A stretch of 64,000 bases of DNA from Emiliania huxleyi CCMP1516 (Eukaryota > Haptophyta > Isochrysidales > Noelaerhabdaceae), in contig NW_005201092.1 in assembly GCF_000372725.1 (NCBI RefSeq), positions 658,698 through 722,697 of the forward strand. Direction: 5' to 3'. This document shows positions 10,325 to 20,362 of the stretch, one piece after another. Numbering within the stretch: the stretch's first letter is position 1; the number at the start of each line of letters is the position of its first letter. A program made the position numbers and the translations under genes. The notes under the pieces were generated by a model. The model had not been told where the DNA came from and did not search any database. It worked only from the letters and a program-made list of their open reading frames with translations.

Positions 10325-13018
10325 ATGCTCACGCCACCGCGGCGGAGCTCGCCGGACGACAGACGACCTGCCACCTTGTCAACCAGCCGTCGTTCCTCGT
10401 CTTCGATAACTCCAGAGCAGGCCGACCAACTCCGCAACGCGTCGGCGCTCCTCGGCGGCGCTCCGCTGGCCGCCTCTGCCACGTCACTCGACTTCCAGGA
10501 GCTCGGATCCGCCATGGCGGCCCTGGGCTACAAGGTCAAGAGCAGCGAGCTGCGCAAGGTGCTGTGCGATGGCGGTTCCGCTCCGGGGGCGGCAGCGCCA
10601 GCAGAGTACGGCCGATTCGCGCCGCCGGCCGATGGCGGCACCGCCGCCAGCCAGCGGAGAGGTGAGGCGCCGCACGACGCAGTTGCGGCCGTTGCCTGGG
10701 CCCAGGCCCGGCTGCGCTCGCACACACCGCCGCACGCCTCGCCGCACGCGCCGCTGTCAGCTGGGAGCGAGCGGGCCGGCCAGCAATGGCCTGCGCAGCG
10801 GGCGCCGGCCGCAGACTCTAGGAAGGAGGCCTTCCTGGAGTGGGCGGAGGCGCGCTGCCCGATCCTCAGTCCGACTGGCGGGAGGGCGGACCCGACGGAC
10901 CGGTACCCATCAGCCTGCTGCCCTGCCGCCAGCCACCTTCCCGCCCGCCACCCTCCGGCGCCATCCACTCTTCTGTCCGCCAACTGCCCTCCTCCCACCT
11001 GCCCTCCTGCCGCCGCCTGTCCTCCTCCCGCCGCCTGCTCCAGGGCCGGCGAGGGCGGCCGGAGCCCTCCACTCGCCCTCGACCCCTCCGCCGCACACCT
11101 CTCCTCCCCCCCCACCACAAGCAGCTCCGCCGCAGCCTCCGCCGCCTCCGCCTCCTCGTCCGCCGCCGCCGCCGCCGCCGCCGCCACTACCGCCGCCGCC
11201 GCCGCCTCGGCCGCCGCCGCCTCCGCCTCGGTCGCATCGTCGGCCGCCGTCGCCGTCGCCGCCTCGTCGCCCCCGCCATGGCCGCCGCTTTCCTCTCCGC
11301 CTCCGGACGGCGACGGCGGCGCGCGGGGCAGAGCGGGGCGGGCCACCGTCGCCGCCTCCTCGGCCGCCTCTGCCGCCCTGGACCCCGCCCTCTCCGCGCC
11401 GCTGGCCACGCCTCCCGCGGCCTGTGCGGCGCAGCTGCGTGCCGTCTCTACCGCTGGGCACCCCTTTCTAGATGCCACCCCTCGAGATGCCACTCCGCTG
11501 ATGCCACCCCTCTGGACACACATGCGCGGCGGGAGACTCTCTCCGACAGACTCTCTCCGACACAGAGGCCCTCTTTGCTGGCGTGCAGTCCACCACACGC
11601 CGCGCCACTCGCTCTCGCCTCGACCCTCGCTCTCGCCTCGACCCTCGCTCTCGCCTCGACCCTCGCTCTCGCCTCGACCCTCGCTCTCGCCTCGACCCTC
11701 GCTCTCGCCTCGACCCTCGCTCTCGCCTCGACCCTCGCTCTCGCCTCGACCCTCGCTCTCGCCTCGACCCTCGCTCTCGCCTCGACCCTCGCTCTCGCCT
11801 CGACCCTCGCTCTCGCCTCGACCCTCGCTCTCGCCTCGACCCTCGCTCTCGCCTCGACCCTCGCTCTCGCCTCGACCCTCGCTCTCGCCTCGACCCTGCC
11901 TCGCCGTGCCCCCAGCTCGCTCCACACGCGTCTCCCTTCCCCTTTGGCAGGCGCGGTGGCGGCCTATCCGCAGGCAGCCCCCCCCTCGGGCGGCCCAACC
12001 CTGTAGCACCTCAATTCCAAGCTCCGGCCCCTATCCGCAGGCAGCCCCCCCTCGGGCGGCCCAACCCTGTGGGACGACGAGCGGGCGGGAGGGCGAGGGA
12101 GAGCCGCGTAGATGCGGGAGACGGACCTCTGTACAGCAAAGCACGCCTTACTCCGCTGTTCCGAGCTGTCTCTCCGCCGGATTCGTGGCCCGTGTGTTCG
12201 CGCGATCGCCTCGAGACACGGAACGGTTGTGCCGTGCTCGCGGCCCGACTCTTTGAGATGTTTCTCGGTGGCGTAGGTCCCTGCCCCTCCCCTCTCTGCC
12301 TGCCGCCCTGCCCAGACTGCGCGGGCTCTCCTCCCCTCCGTGGACGGCCCCCTCGCTGGCGCCGCGGCAGCGCCCTCTCCTCGCGGAGGCGCAGTTGCGC
12401 TGGGCGGAGCGGGCGGTGCGGTCGGCGTGGGTGCGGTGGGAGGAGTGGCGGGTCCGCCGGCGGGGGAAGGTAGATGCCGCGAGAGCTAGCCCCGTCGTAC
12501 TCTCGCCCCTCGGCCCTGCGCACCTCCTCTCCACGCGTCCCGACTTCACCCGCACGGTGCCGCATCGACCAGCCGGTCTCGACCCTCGTCTGCTTGCCAC
12601 TATTGCCACTAGGCTCGGGACTCGCCACAGCCTCGCGCGGCGGCACCTCGCCGCCGCGCGGCAGTGGGCCGCCCACAGCGACGTGGCGCGGTGGCGGCGC
12701 GCCGCGGCGCAGGCTCGCGCCCTCGCCGAGACCACTCTCCGTATCGAGACGCGCCGGCGGCAAGGCGAGGCGCGGCGCGCGCTGCGGGCCTGGCGGCGCG
12801 CGCACTCGGCCGCGTGGCTAGTGTGCCTCGAGGCGGCGCGCGCCTACGCCGCGGCGAGGCTGCTGCACGCCCACTTCGGTCCGTGGCGGCGGGAGGCGGC
12901 GGCGCGGGCGGCAGAGCGCGACGCCGCGTTGCGCAAGGCGAGCGCGTTTCGCCGCTGGTGGATTGGCGCCTCCGTCCAGCGAGGCGTCGGCTCGTGCACC
13001 ACGACGGTGACTCTGTGA
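10325..13018 (+). CDS. EF-hand plus Sfi1-like centrin-binding repeat locus
   Basis: The ATG at 10325 opens a frame whose residues 28-80 resemble the first EF-hand pair of centrin ([13 protein letters not shown] ... [20 protein letters not shown]), but the acidic calcium loop is not conserved. The 3' end, about 12360-12459 and 12613-13018, encodes Trp-spaced helical units ([32 protein letters not shown]) like Sfi1 repeats, which bind centrin along basal-body or spindle-pole filaments. The intron between these two parts is best placed at 12460-12612 (GC-AG, in phase). The middle, 10560-12360, is low complexity with an 18-bp minisatellite, and I cannot resolve its exons. A single fused gene is inference; two adjacent genes remain possible. 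It is convergent with selenoprotein T. Confidence 0.5.
11608..11895. repeat. 18-bp minisatellite, 16 copies
   Basis: Sixteen near-perfect copies of ctcgctctcgcctcgacc. Because 18 is a multiple of 3, all six frames stay open, giving spurious long ORFs on both strands. Confidence 0.95.
11963..12070. repeat. 67-bp-period tandem duplication
   Basis: A block of about 42 bp (cctatccgcaggcagcc ... cccaaccctgt) occurs at 11963-12004 and again at 12030-12070, differing by one C. Read as an intron, 11974-12040 would run GC...AG. Confidence 0.85.
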
Positions 13019-13239
13019 GAGCGACCCTCTAGCCCTACTACCCAACCATTACGGGCGCCTCCACAGTCCACATCTCTCACACTGGAGCTCGCCCCGCACG
13101 CCCCCCCTCGCGAGACGCAGAGCGCTGGGTGGACTCATCATAAACACACGAGACACGGACGCGCGCAATATCACCGGCCAAAGAAACAGCTGAGAAGTCC
13201 GCAGGCCGCGCCGCGCGACGCGCCGCACCCTCCGCCCCG

Positions 13240-13305
13240 GCAGGGCATCGGTCGTGCTCACAGGGAGAGGGCCCCTGTTTCCGAGCGACGACAGTCATAG
13301 ACGCC
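13240..13305 (-). promoter_or_regulatory. Candidate SECIS element of selenoprotein T
   Basis: It lies about 60 nt past the stop codon in the 3' UTR. Read on the minus strand it has ATGA (13298-13295), a stem GTCGT-cGCTC pairing with GAGC-ACGAC, an unpaired GGAA, an apical stem ACAGGG/CCCTGT with a 7-nt loop, and the opposing CGAT (13250-13247). This is the order of a type II eukaryotic SECIS. The gap between ATGA and AA is slightly long. Not folded by computer. Confidence 0.7.
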
Positions 13306-13360
13306 GGAGCGGGCGGGTGCGGCGCTAAGCCGGCGGCGCGTGCGCGGCAGCAGGCGCCCC

Positions 13361-13933
13361 TTAGAGCTCGTCGCGCAGCGGATCGTCGTCGCCACCCACG
13401 GGCGCGGCGTCGGCGGCGCCACTGAGGCCCGGGCGCGGCGACGCGGCCGCCGCGCTCGCGACGTTGGCCTTGAGCTCCTCCAGGGAGGGGAAGCGGCCTG
13501 TCTCAAGCTTAGACCAGCACGGCTCGGGCGCGGCGCCGGGCGCGGCGGCGTAGGTCACCTCGAAGGCGCCCGTGTTGATGAGCTTGCCCGCAGCGATGTT
13601 CATCCCGAAGAGCGTGCCGTATGTCATCATCGGGTTGGACGTCATTGTGTTTGCAATCTGCTCCGGGAGGAAGCTCTTGCCCACGAACGAGAGCATGAGG
13701 CCGCCAAAGAAGCCGAGCTGCAGCACCTGCGCCAGCCCGACGCGGAGGTCGCCCGGGTGATGCACGTCGCCCTTGAGCTGCACGTTCGGGTATTCGCGTT
13801 TCAGAGCGCGGCCATAGTCCTCGGCCGCCTTCTTGTACCCTCAGCTCATGCAAAAGCGAACGTCCACGACGCCGTCCACCGCGGCAGACTGGGCCGCGGC
13901 GAGAGGAAGGGCCAGGAGCAGCATCGGGGACAT
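13361..13933 (-). CDS. SELENOT: Selenoprotein T (UGA-encoded Sec at codon 31)
   Basis: A single exon of 190 codons starts at the ATG at 13933, which gives a signal-like N-terminus (MSPMLLLALPLAAAQSA). The motif is C28-M-S-U31 followed by GYKKA, matching the CxxU-GYR redox centre of SelT; U is the in-frame TGA at 13843-13841. Downstream come a hydrophobic segment (LQLGFFGGLMLSFVGKSF) and the diagnostic GAFEVTY and WSKLETGRFPS blocks. The family has a thioredoxin-like fold in the ER membrane. The C-terminus RDEL resembles an ER-retrieval signal, which is unusual for SelT. A SECIS-like hairpin lies in the 3' UTR. The 2OG-oxygenase gene is divergent, 224 bp away. Confidence 0.93.
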
Positions 13934-14157
13934 GGACAGCAAGGTGCGCGGGCCGTGCGCCGCTCTCTTCGCAAGAAATCGACGGGCCTTGGGTGTTTTC
14001 CCTCTCTCTGGAAGAAAAGAAATTTTCGGGCATGGGGCGCCGCCGGAGCCAGATTGAGCGCATCCCTCTCCCCTCCCCGGCTCGCGCCTGACCGGTGCGG
14101 CCTCCGAGTCGATTGTGCAGGGCGCGAGAACCCAAAGGTTGTGAAATCGGCTCTAGC

Positions 14158-15985
14158 ATGAACCGCGCCGCGCCGCCGCTCGACTTTGGGCCGAGGAACC
14201 CATTCTGCCCGCCGCCGCTCGACGCCGCGCTCGGCAGTCAGGTGAGTCCCGAGTTCCAGTGGCAGGCCGCTCGCATGCCGCCGCTCTCGCGCAGCCTGCT
14301 CCTCTTCGGCGACGATCCGGGCAGCGTCGACCCGGCCGAGCTCGTAAACGAGCTGCGGCTCGATCTCTCGACGGCCGAGGATGTGCGCCGCGCCCTCGGC
14401 GCGCGCGGCGACGAGGCGGTCTTGCGCTCGCCGGCCGTGCTCCCGCCGGCTGCGTGTGAGGCCCTCCGGAACGCCGTCAGCACCGAGAGCCAGCAGAAGG
14501 CGGACACGGTCGACGGCGCTCCCGACCACCAGCTCAACCTCAGCCGCGAGGAGCTCGAGTCGGCGATCGGCCCGGAGGCGGCGGCGGCGCTGTGGAGTCT
14601 GCCAGCCTCCTTCCTCGGCGAGGCGGCGGACACGGCGCTGACCTCCGACGTGGAGATCTTTGTCCGCCGGTACACGCCGGCGACGAGGCCCCGTGGAGCC
14701 CTAGATGCGGACGAGACCGTCCGTGACTTGCCCCGAGAGGGGCCTTGCGCAGAGAGCGACTGCACCACGAGACTGTCCACGCCGCTGACTCTGTCTCCAC
14801 GCCGCTGAGTCTGGTGGCTCCGCCCTCGACTCTGGTGGCTCCGCCCTCGCCCAGGCCGTGGAATCCGTTCCACACCGACTCGAGCCGGCTGACCATCAAC
14901 GTGGCCCTCGACCCGCCCGGGAGGTACACGGGCGGCACGCTGCTCGGCTGCTTCGACGCGCAGGTGGTGCCCCTCCCGCGGCTCTGTCTCGGGCGTAGCT
15001 CGGGTGTATCTCGGGTGCATCTCGGGTGCATCTCTGGTGCATCTCGGGTGCATCTCGGGTGCTTCGACGCGGCAGGTGCGGCCCCTCCCGCGCGGCGAGG
15101 GCGACGCGACCACGCACGAGAGCACGCTGCTGCACGGCGTGTCTACAGCCGAGACGTAGCCGAGACGTAGCCGAGACGTAGCCGAGACGTAGCCGAGACG
15201 TAGCCGAGACGTAGCCGAGACGTAGCCGAGACGTAGCCGAGACGTAGCCGAGACGTAGCCGAGATGTACCACGCGAGAAGGCTGCTGCACGGCATTTCGC
15301 AGCTTCGGGTCCCTTCCCGGTCCCTTCCCGGACCCTTCGCTGGCCCTTCTTTGACCCGTCTCGAGGCCTTCTCGGGACCCTTCTCGGACCCTTCCCAGAG
15401 CCGTCCTTCAGGCGTCTCGCAGCTCACCTCCGGGGCCCGCCACGCTCTCGTTGTCTTCCTCGGCCGTGCGCGGCCGGCCGCGCCGGCGACGCCGCCGCTC
15501 GACGACACGCAGAGGCCACGAGGAGCCCTTCCCGCAGCTTGCTTCGGGCGGACCTGTAGGCGACAGAGCTGCTCGACGATACGGAGCGGCTGGCGGAGGC
15601 GAGCGCGCTGGCGGGCCTGATGGCGGACGAGCCCTTCCTCGAGCGGTGCGGCGCGCTGCTCGCCGGCGCCGCCGGGCCCGCAGCCGCCGCCGCGAAGGCC
15701 GACCGGCTGAGGGAGCAGTACCGCGGACTGGTCGCCGCTGCGTCGCGGCGGCGGCTCGGCGCCGAGCGGCCAGAGCTGGCGGTGGGCGTGATCGTCGCGG
15801 CGCTCGTGGAGCACTACGCGGCCCCACACTTGCGGCCGACCAGCGTGCTCAAGCGGCGAGGCGCTGGCGAAGGGGAGGAGGGGGGCGATGACGCGTCGGC
15901 GTGCTGGTCGCTCCGCGCTTTGTTGAGCTACGCCGAGGAGACCATCGGGGCGCTGCCCCCGCCCCCGACGAGCGACGTGACGTGA
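14158..15985 (+). CDS. 2OG-Fe(II) oxygenase (prolyl-hydroxylase-like), five exons
   Basis: Exons are 14158-14687, 14855-14963, 15076-15136, 15412-15485 and 15560-15985; all phases fit. The iron-binding H183-x-D185 is in NPFHTDSSRLTINVAL, made by joining exons 1 and 2. GGTLLGCFD, the distal His in STLLHGVSQ and the 2OG-binding Arg in TSGARHALVVF follow. The first 160 residues and the last 140 (helical, LEHYAAPHLRP region) are unassigned. The family hydroxylates protein or small-molecule substrates; the substrate is unknown. Three introns start with GC (14688, 15137, 15486) and one with GT (14964). Every intron start copies the next exon start, for example GCGACGCCGCCGCTCGACGA against GCGACAGAGCTGCTCGACGA at 15486/15560. 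Introns 2 and 3 contain 11-bp minisatellites. Confidence 0.88.
14985..15062. repeat. 11-bp minisatellite (tctcgggtgca) in intron 2
   Basis: About six copies of tctcgggtgca with few changes lie inside the intron at 14964-15075. Confidence 0.9.
15149..15262. repeat. 11-bp minisatellite (gtagccgagac) in intron 3
   Basis: About ten near-perfect copies. They are followed by a pyrimidine-rich, cccttcccgg-type tract at 15305-15403 that leads to the acceptor. Confidence 0.95.
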
Positions 15986-16311
15986 GGTGTCCGTCTGCGC
16001 GCGCGAGTACCGGTGCCGAGTAGTCGGTCGGCGGCTGAGTTTCAGTTTGCAGCAAAAAAAAGACTACTACCAAGAGGAATAGAGGTTTTGCGTCTCGTGA
16101 AATTTAAACGCAGGTCGGTAGAGGTACGCACTTGTAGCGTATGAGCACATGTAGCATGTGCATGTGCATGTGCACTGCAGCGAGGCGCGCGCGGAGCATG
16201 AACACTGAGCATGCCGCATGCCCTTGCGCGATATGCGGACTGGGTGGATGGTGGAGTAGGAGATGAGAGTCGAGATACACAGCACACGAGGTCACGAGTA
16301 GCGACAGGAGC

Positions 16312-16803
16312 TTATGCCATGGACAGGTCGTCATGCCGGCTACGTTCTAAGAGTGGCCTCAGATCGGACGCGCGGACAAAGGCGCGCGGCGGGTAGAGGC
16401 AGACGAAGATAGACAACGCGAGGAGAAGGAGGCAGGCCATGGCGAGGTGGGAGGCGCGGAGATCGAAGCGGCACACCAGCTTGGCGTGCGGCCGGCTCGG
16501 GTGCCGGTTGTCGATGACACCCGCCATCGTGTACAGAAAGTCGCGGCCCTCCTCTCCTGCCGTCCCGAAGCTCGTGTCCATATCGCAGAACATCATCATC
16601 CAGGTCACGCCGCCCGCCGGAGCGGCCTCCTCGACGAACCACGTGTGCGAAGGGTGCATCGCAATGGAAGGTGGACTTTGTCTGCCTGCCTGCTTGCCTG
16701 CTTGCCAGGCCTCCGCCAGAACATCAGGCGTTGCGGGGAGATCACGGCTGCTGGCTCCGACCGCTGGCAGCAACATAGCGAGCAGTGCGGTGTGTCGAGC
16801 CAT
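16312..16803 (-). CDS. Small secretory or membrane protein, unknown
   Basis: A 163-residue frame starts at 16803 with a signal peptide (MARHTALLAMLLPAVGASS). The middle part carries acidic and aromatic residues (HTWFVEEAA, CDMDTSFGTAGEEG). A C-terminal membrane segment (LAMACLLLLALSIFVCLY) and a basic tail follow, so it is probably a type I membrane protein. I recognise no family. A CAGGCAAG-type simple repeat falls within the coding region (about 16680-16710). The flank 15986-16311 holds only a short (GTGCAT)n tract near 16155-16172. Confidence 0.55.
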   Translation of the reverse strand: MARHTALLAMLLPAVGASSRDLPATPDVLAEAWQAGKQAGRQSPPSIAMHPSHTWFVEEAAPAGGVTWMMMFCDMDTSFGTAGEEGRDFLYTMAGVIDNRHPSRPHAKLVCRFDLRASHLAMACLLLLALSIFVCLYPPRAFVRASDLRPLLERSRHDDLSMA

Positions 16804-17031
16804 GAGTGGCAGCTGGGCTCTGAGGCGCGGCTCTGGGGCGCGGCTCTGGTGTGGGCGGCAGCCTGCCCCCGGCGCGGTGGCTGAGCTCGTTGATCACCCG
16901 TCGCGTTGCCCAGGCGCTTTTTTTGGCTGTGATCAACAAAAGAATTCCGGGGGTCGCCGCCTAAGCGACTCCTGCGAGGACCAAAAGAATTCTTAAAAGA
17001 AGCCTCTCTCACAGCAAAAACTCCCACAAAA

Positions 17032-18297
17032 CTAAAGAATCTCGGCACCTCGCTCATGTGGAAGGCAGCGCGCTTCAGGTGTGGGAAGTGTCAAGGCAGG
17101 CGCCAAGGCAGGCGCAGTGCCGAGGTCGAGGCGCGAGGTGCTGGCGCCCGCCGGCTGGAAAAAGGGTGGCGCTGCCAGACCGTTTCCGCTGAAGAAGCTG
17201 GCGCTCGAGTTGGCAACCCAGCGACGGGTTGGCGGCGATGTGTACGCCACTGGCAGAGCGTTGGGCACGCACGCCGCCCGGCCCTGCTCCCGCGGCGGCG
17301 GCCTCAGCCCGGCCTCGGACTGCGCCGGCGCCAGCGGCATTGGGAAGCGCATCGGCCGAAGATCATGGCGGAGCTCCACCTCGGGCGGCGGTTTGGTGGG
17401 CGGCGGCGGTTTGGTGGACGGCCGCTTGCGTACCTTCATCGCGCCAACGTTGCGCAGGTGCGCTATCACCTCCGTCGCGCCCTTGGCCTCGATGCCAAGC
17501 TGTGAAAGATTCCGCTGCTGACTGCGCACCCACCGGTTGCGGCAGCCCGATTCGGTGCGGCCGGGCAGCATCGCCGCGACCGCCTTCCAGCGCAGGCCGC
17601 CGATGCGGACGGCGCGGTCGATGAGTGCATCCTCCTCAGGCGTCCAACTTCCGTGCCGGCCCTCGTCCGCCAGCGCCGGCGCGGCGACCTCCTCGACGGA
17701 GATGCTCGTCGACGAGCACGACACCTGACTTCCGGCAGAGTAGCGCCGCTGCTCGCCTGCGTTGACGGGCGCGCTGCCCGCTCGCTGCAAGGGTACCGAG
17801 GCCGACCGACCGACGGCCAGGCCCCGAGTGACTCCGGCCCGCCGCTGAGCCTTGCGCTGCAGCCGGTGTAAATTGCGAACCGAGTCGTCAGAGCGCTCGT
17901 CGCCCGGCAGCTGTTCGGCGATGCGCGAGCAGTACTTGTGCGCGCTCGTTTCGATGATCTGGTCCTCCTCTGGGGTCCACGGGTGCTTGCTGCCCGAGGG
18001 GCGCCGTGGCCGCTTGCCGCTTCCAGACGACGTTGACACAACGGTCTCTTCGTCCGAGCCGTAGGAGAATCGGCTGTTGTCGCCATCGCTGTCCTCGACG
18101 GCCGATGACATCCATAGCCCAAGCGTGTCCAATGCTGACAGCGTCAGCGGCTCGAGGACGTCAGGCTGCTGGGCTGGGGAGGGCGCGTGCTGGGGCATGG
18201 CGTTCTGCACAGCAATCAGCGTTTCGAAATCGTGCATCGCCTCGTCGCCACTCTCGGGCTGCTGGCACAGGAGCGAGGGGAAGATGTGATCTGCCAT
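17032..18297 (-). CDS. Myb/SANT DNA-binding protein with two separated SANT domains
   Basis: A single exon of 421 residues. SANT 1 spans residues 105-150 (HPWTPEEDQIIETSAHKY) and SANT 2 residues 215-262 (GSWTPEEDALIDRAV ... GRTESGCRNRWV). About 65 residues rich in Ser, Arg and Ala separate them, unlike tandem R2R3 Mybs. The N-terminus is acidic, and a Pro-Lys stretch (KPPPPTKPPPEVE) follows SANT 2. It is likely a nuclear transcription regulator; targets are unknown. The start at 18297 faces the hydrolase gene at 18764 across a shared upstream region. Confidence 0.85.
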   Translation of the reverse strand: MADHIFPSLLCQQPESGDEAMHDFETLIAVQNAMPQHAPSPAQQPDVLEPLTLSALDTLGLWMSSAVEDSDGDNSRFSYGSDEETVVSTSSGSGKRPRRPSGSKHPWTPEEDQIIETSAHKYCSRIAEQLPGDERSDDSVRNLHRLQRKAQRRAGVTRGLAVGRSASVPLQRAGSAPVNAGEQRRYSAGSQVSCSSTSISVEEVAAPALADEGRHGSWTPEEDALIDRAVRIGGLRWKAVAAMLPGRTESGCRNRWVRSQQRNLSQLGIEAKGATEVIAHLRNVGAMKVRKRPSTKPPPPTKPPPEVELRHDLRPMRFPMPLAPAQSEAGLRPPPREQGRAACVPNALPVAYTSPPTRRWVANSSASFFSGNGLAAPPFFQPAGASTSRLDLGTAPALAPALTLPTPEARCLPHERGAEIL

Positions 18298-18763
18298 TGC
18301 GCGCTCGCTTTTCTTAAGAGGCGGTCGGTTTCAGTCGGGACGTGCGGGGACGTGCTTGTATGTCGAAGAATTGTCCAAGAATATCCATAAAAAGTGGTTT
18401 GCGTCTTTCGTTTGGAAATGTGGCGGATGCGCAAGATGTGCGCGCCTTGTGTTTGTTTGTCTGCAGTAGTGTGTGGTGCAGCTGCGAGGAATGCAATCAT
18501 CCGGATCCCTGCTTGCTTGCAGGCGTGGGGCGGCGCCCGTCCATCCTGCGGCGCACGGCCGAGCACTTTGAATCGTCACAAGGTAAATGATGAGGGACAT
18601 ATTCTCGACTGCGTCATGAGTAGGTAAATGATGAGTGAAACATACAACGTATGCAACATACCTAAAAAACGACTGCGACAACTGCAATAGGACATGTCTT
18701 GAACGCACGTGCTTGCCTTCCTACCTGTCCGTTAGTCGGGGCAACCGGGACGACGGAAGGACC

Positions 18764-20362
18764 ATGGCGCCTGCGTCCCTGCTCTGCGGGACCAGCTCCT
18801 GCACCGCGGCGGTCTGGGAACGCATGGCCGGCGATTACGCCTGCGGCGAGCGCATCCTCTGGCTGCAGTCGCCAGCGGGAGGCTCCTTGAGCGAAGCCGC
18901 TTCCTGCCGGCAGGTGGCGGGCGAGTATGCGGCCGAGTGCGGTGACTGCAACCCGCTGCTACCATCGCTGTCTCCCGAGCGCATCCTCTGGCTGCATTCG
19001 CCAGCGGGAGGCTCCTTGAGTGAGGCTGCCGCCTGCCGGCGGGTGGCGGGCGAGTATGCAGCCGAGTGCGGCGAGTGCATCCCAGAGGCGACAGAGCCGA
19101 CACCTCCGAGCTCTGGCATCCGTGTCAGTGGGAGGAGCTTGCTCATCGGCGATGAGCCCTTCATCATGAAGGGCGTTTGCTGGAACGCCGTGCCCCGTGG
19201 CGCCGTGCACCCGCCGTCCCCGAGGAACGAGCTCGCCCTTGCGACAATCGATGCTCCGTTGATGGCTGCGGCGGGTATCAACACGGTGCGCACATACACG
19301 ACCGTCGCCTCAGTGGCGGTGCTCAATGCATTCTGGGCGCATGGCATCTATGTCGTCAACCCGATCAACCCGCTCGCCTCGGATTCCGACATCGACGCCG
19401 CCGTCGACGCAACGAAGGCGCATCCTGCACTGCTCATGTGGTCGCTCGGCAATGAGTGGAACTACAATGGGCTCTACGTTGACCTGCCCCATGCCGAGTG
19501 CATCGAACGGATCGACGCCGCGGCGCGCCGGATCAAGGCCCGCGATGGTCACCCTGTGGTGAGCGTTTACGGCGAGGTGCCCAGCGCCGATACGGTCGTC
19601 GCCCTCAGCGCTATTGACGTCTGGGCGCTGAACGTCTATCGCTACGACAACTTTGGCGACCTGTTCGCCGTCTGGGCCGAACGGACCCCTTCCGCCGACA
19701 AGCCCATGTTCCTTGGCGAGTGGGGAGCGGACGCGTACAACTCGAATGGCAACGACGGCGCCGGAGCCGAGGACCAGCCCTCCCAGGCCGCGGCGACTAC
19801 CACGCTCGGCGACCAGATCATCGCCAACCTGGTCCCGAACAACGGCGGCGGCGGCGGAGTATGCTTCGGCGGCGCGCTCTTCGAGTGGGCGGATGAGTGG
19901 TGGAAGGCGGGCAACGAGTGGCAGCACGACGTTGGCGGCACCGCTCCAGGCGGCGGCCCGTACCCCGACCGCACCTTCAACGAGGAGTGGTGGGGGCTAG
20001 TGGACGTTGAGCGCACTCCAAGGCTCGCCTACGCAGCCTACCGCGACCTCGTGTTCGGGAGCAATGCTGAGGCCGGCGCGCCTGCGCCGGCTGTGTCGCC
20101 ACCGCCGTCACCGCCACCGCCACCGTCTCCTCCGCCGCCGTCACCGTCTCCACTGTCGCCGCCCCCACCCTCGCCCCCCGCCCTCTGCGGGACCAGCTCC
20201 TGCACCGCGGCGGTCTGGGAACGCATGGCCGGCGACTACGCCTGCGGCGAGCGCATCCTCTGGCTGCAGTCGCCGGCGGGAGGCTCCTTGAGCGAGGCCG
20301 CTTCCTGCCGGCAGGTGGCGGGCATGGAGTACGCGGCCGAGTGCGGCGCGTGCAGCCCGTGA
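18764..20362 (+). CDS. Clan GH-A glycoside hydrolase with repeated Cys modules
   Basis: The first good ATG is 18764; the frame is open further upstream, so a secretion signal may lie in an unseen upstream exon. N-terminal residues 8-62 form a Cys module (CGTSSCTAAVWERMAGDYA ... CRQVAGEYAAECGDC). A shortened second copy follows, and a full third copy lies at the C-terminus. The catalytic TIM-barrel part, about 118-440, has FIMKGVCWN, the acid/base Glu231 in WSLGNEWNYN and the likely nucleophile Glu319 in FLGEWGADAY, as in GH2/GH5-type enzymes. A Ser-Pro linker (SPPPSPPPPPSPPPP) joins the last Cys module. The modules probably bind polysaccharide. The copies are almost identical in DNA, so duplication is recent. 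Confidence 0.82.
   Translation: MAPASLLCGTSSCTAAVWERMAGDYACGERILWLQSPAGGSLSEAASCRQVAGEYAAECGDCNPLLPSLSPERILWLHSPAGGSLSEAAACRRVAGEYAAECGECIPEATEPTPPSSGIRVSGRSLLIGDEPFIMKGVCWNAVPRGAVHPPSPRNELALATIDAPLMAAAGINTVRTYTTVASVAVLNAFWAHGIYVVNPINPLASDSDIDAAVDATKAHPALLMWSLGNEWNYNGLYVDLPHAECIERIDAAARRIKARDGHPVVSVYGEVPSADTVVALSAIDVWALNVYRYDNFGDLFAVWAERTPSADKPMFLGEWGADAYNSNGNDGAGAEDQPSQAAATTTLGDQIIANLVPNNGGGGGVCFGGALFEWADEWWKAGNEWQHDVGGTAPGGGPYPDRTFNEEWWGLVDVERTPRLAYAAYRDLVFGSNAEAGAPAPAVSPPPSPPPPPSPPPPSPSPLSPPPPSPPALCGTSSCTAAVWERMAGDYACGERILWLQSPAGGSLSEAASCRQVAGMEYAAECGACSP

Noticed and set aside
11608..11895. Regular repeat array that could suggest CRISPR
   Set aside because: Units are conti­guous 18-mers with no spacers; it is a minisatellite. 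The same applies to the arrays at 15149 and 52966.
10528..12009. Long minus-strand open frame (Gly/Glu/Arg repeats)
   Set aside because: It is kept open by the 18-bp repeat and GC-rich composition; no domain content.
13841..13843. Selenoprotein T TGA as a disabling stop
   Set aside because: The stop is exactly at the Sec site of a conserved family, conservation continues after it, and a SECIS-like hairpin follows.
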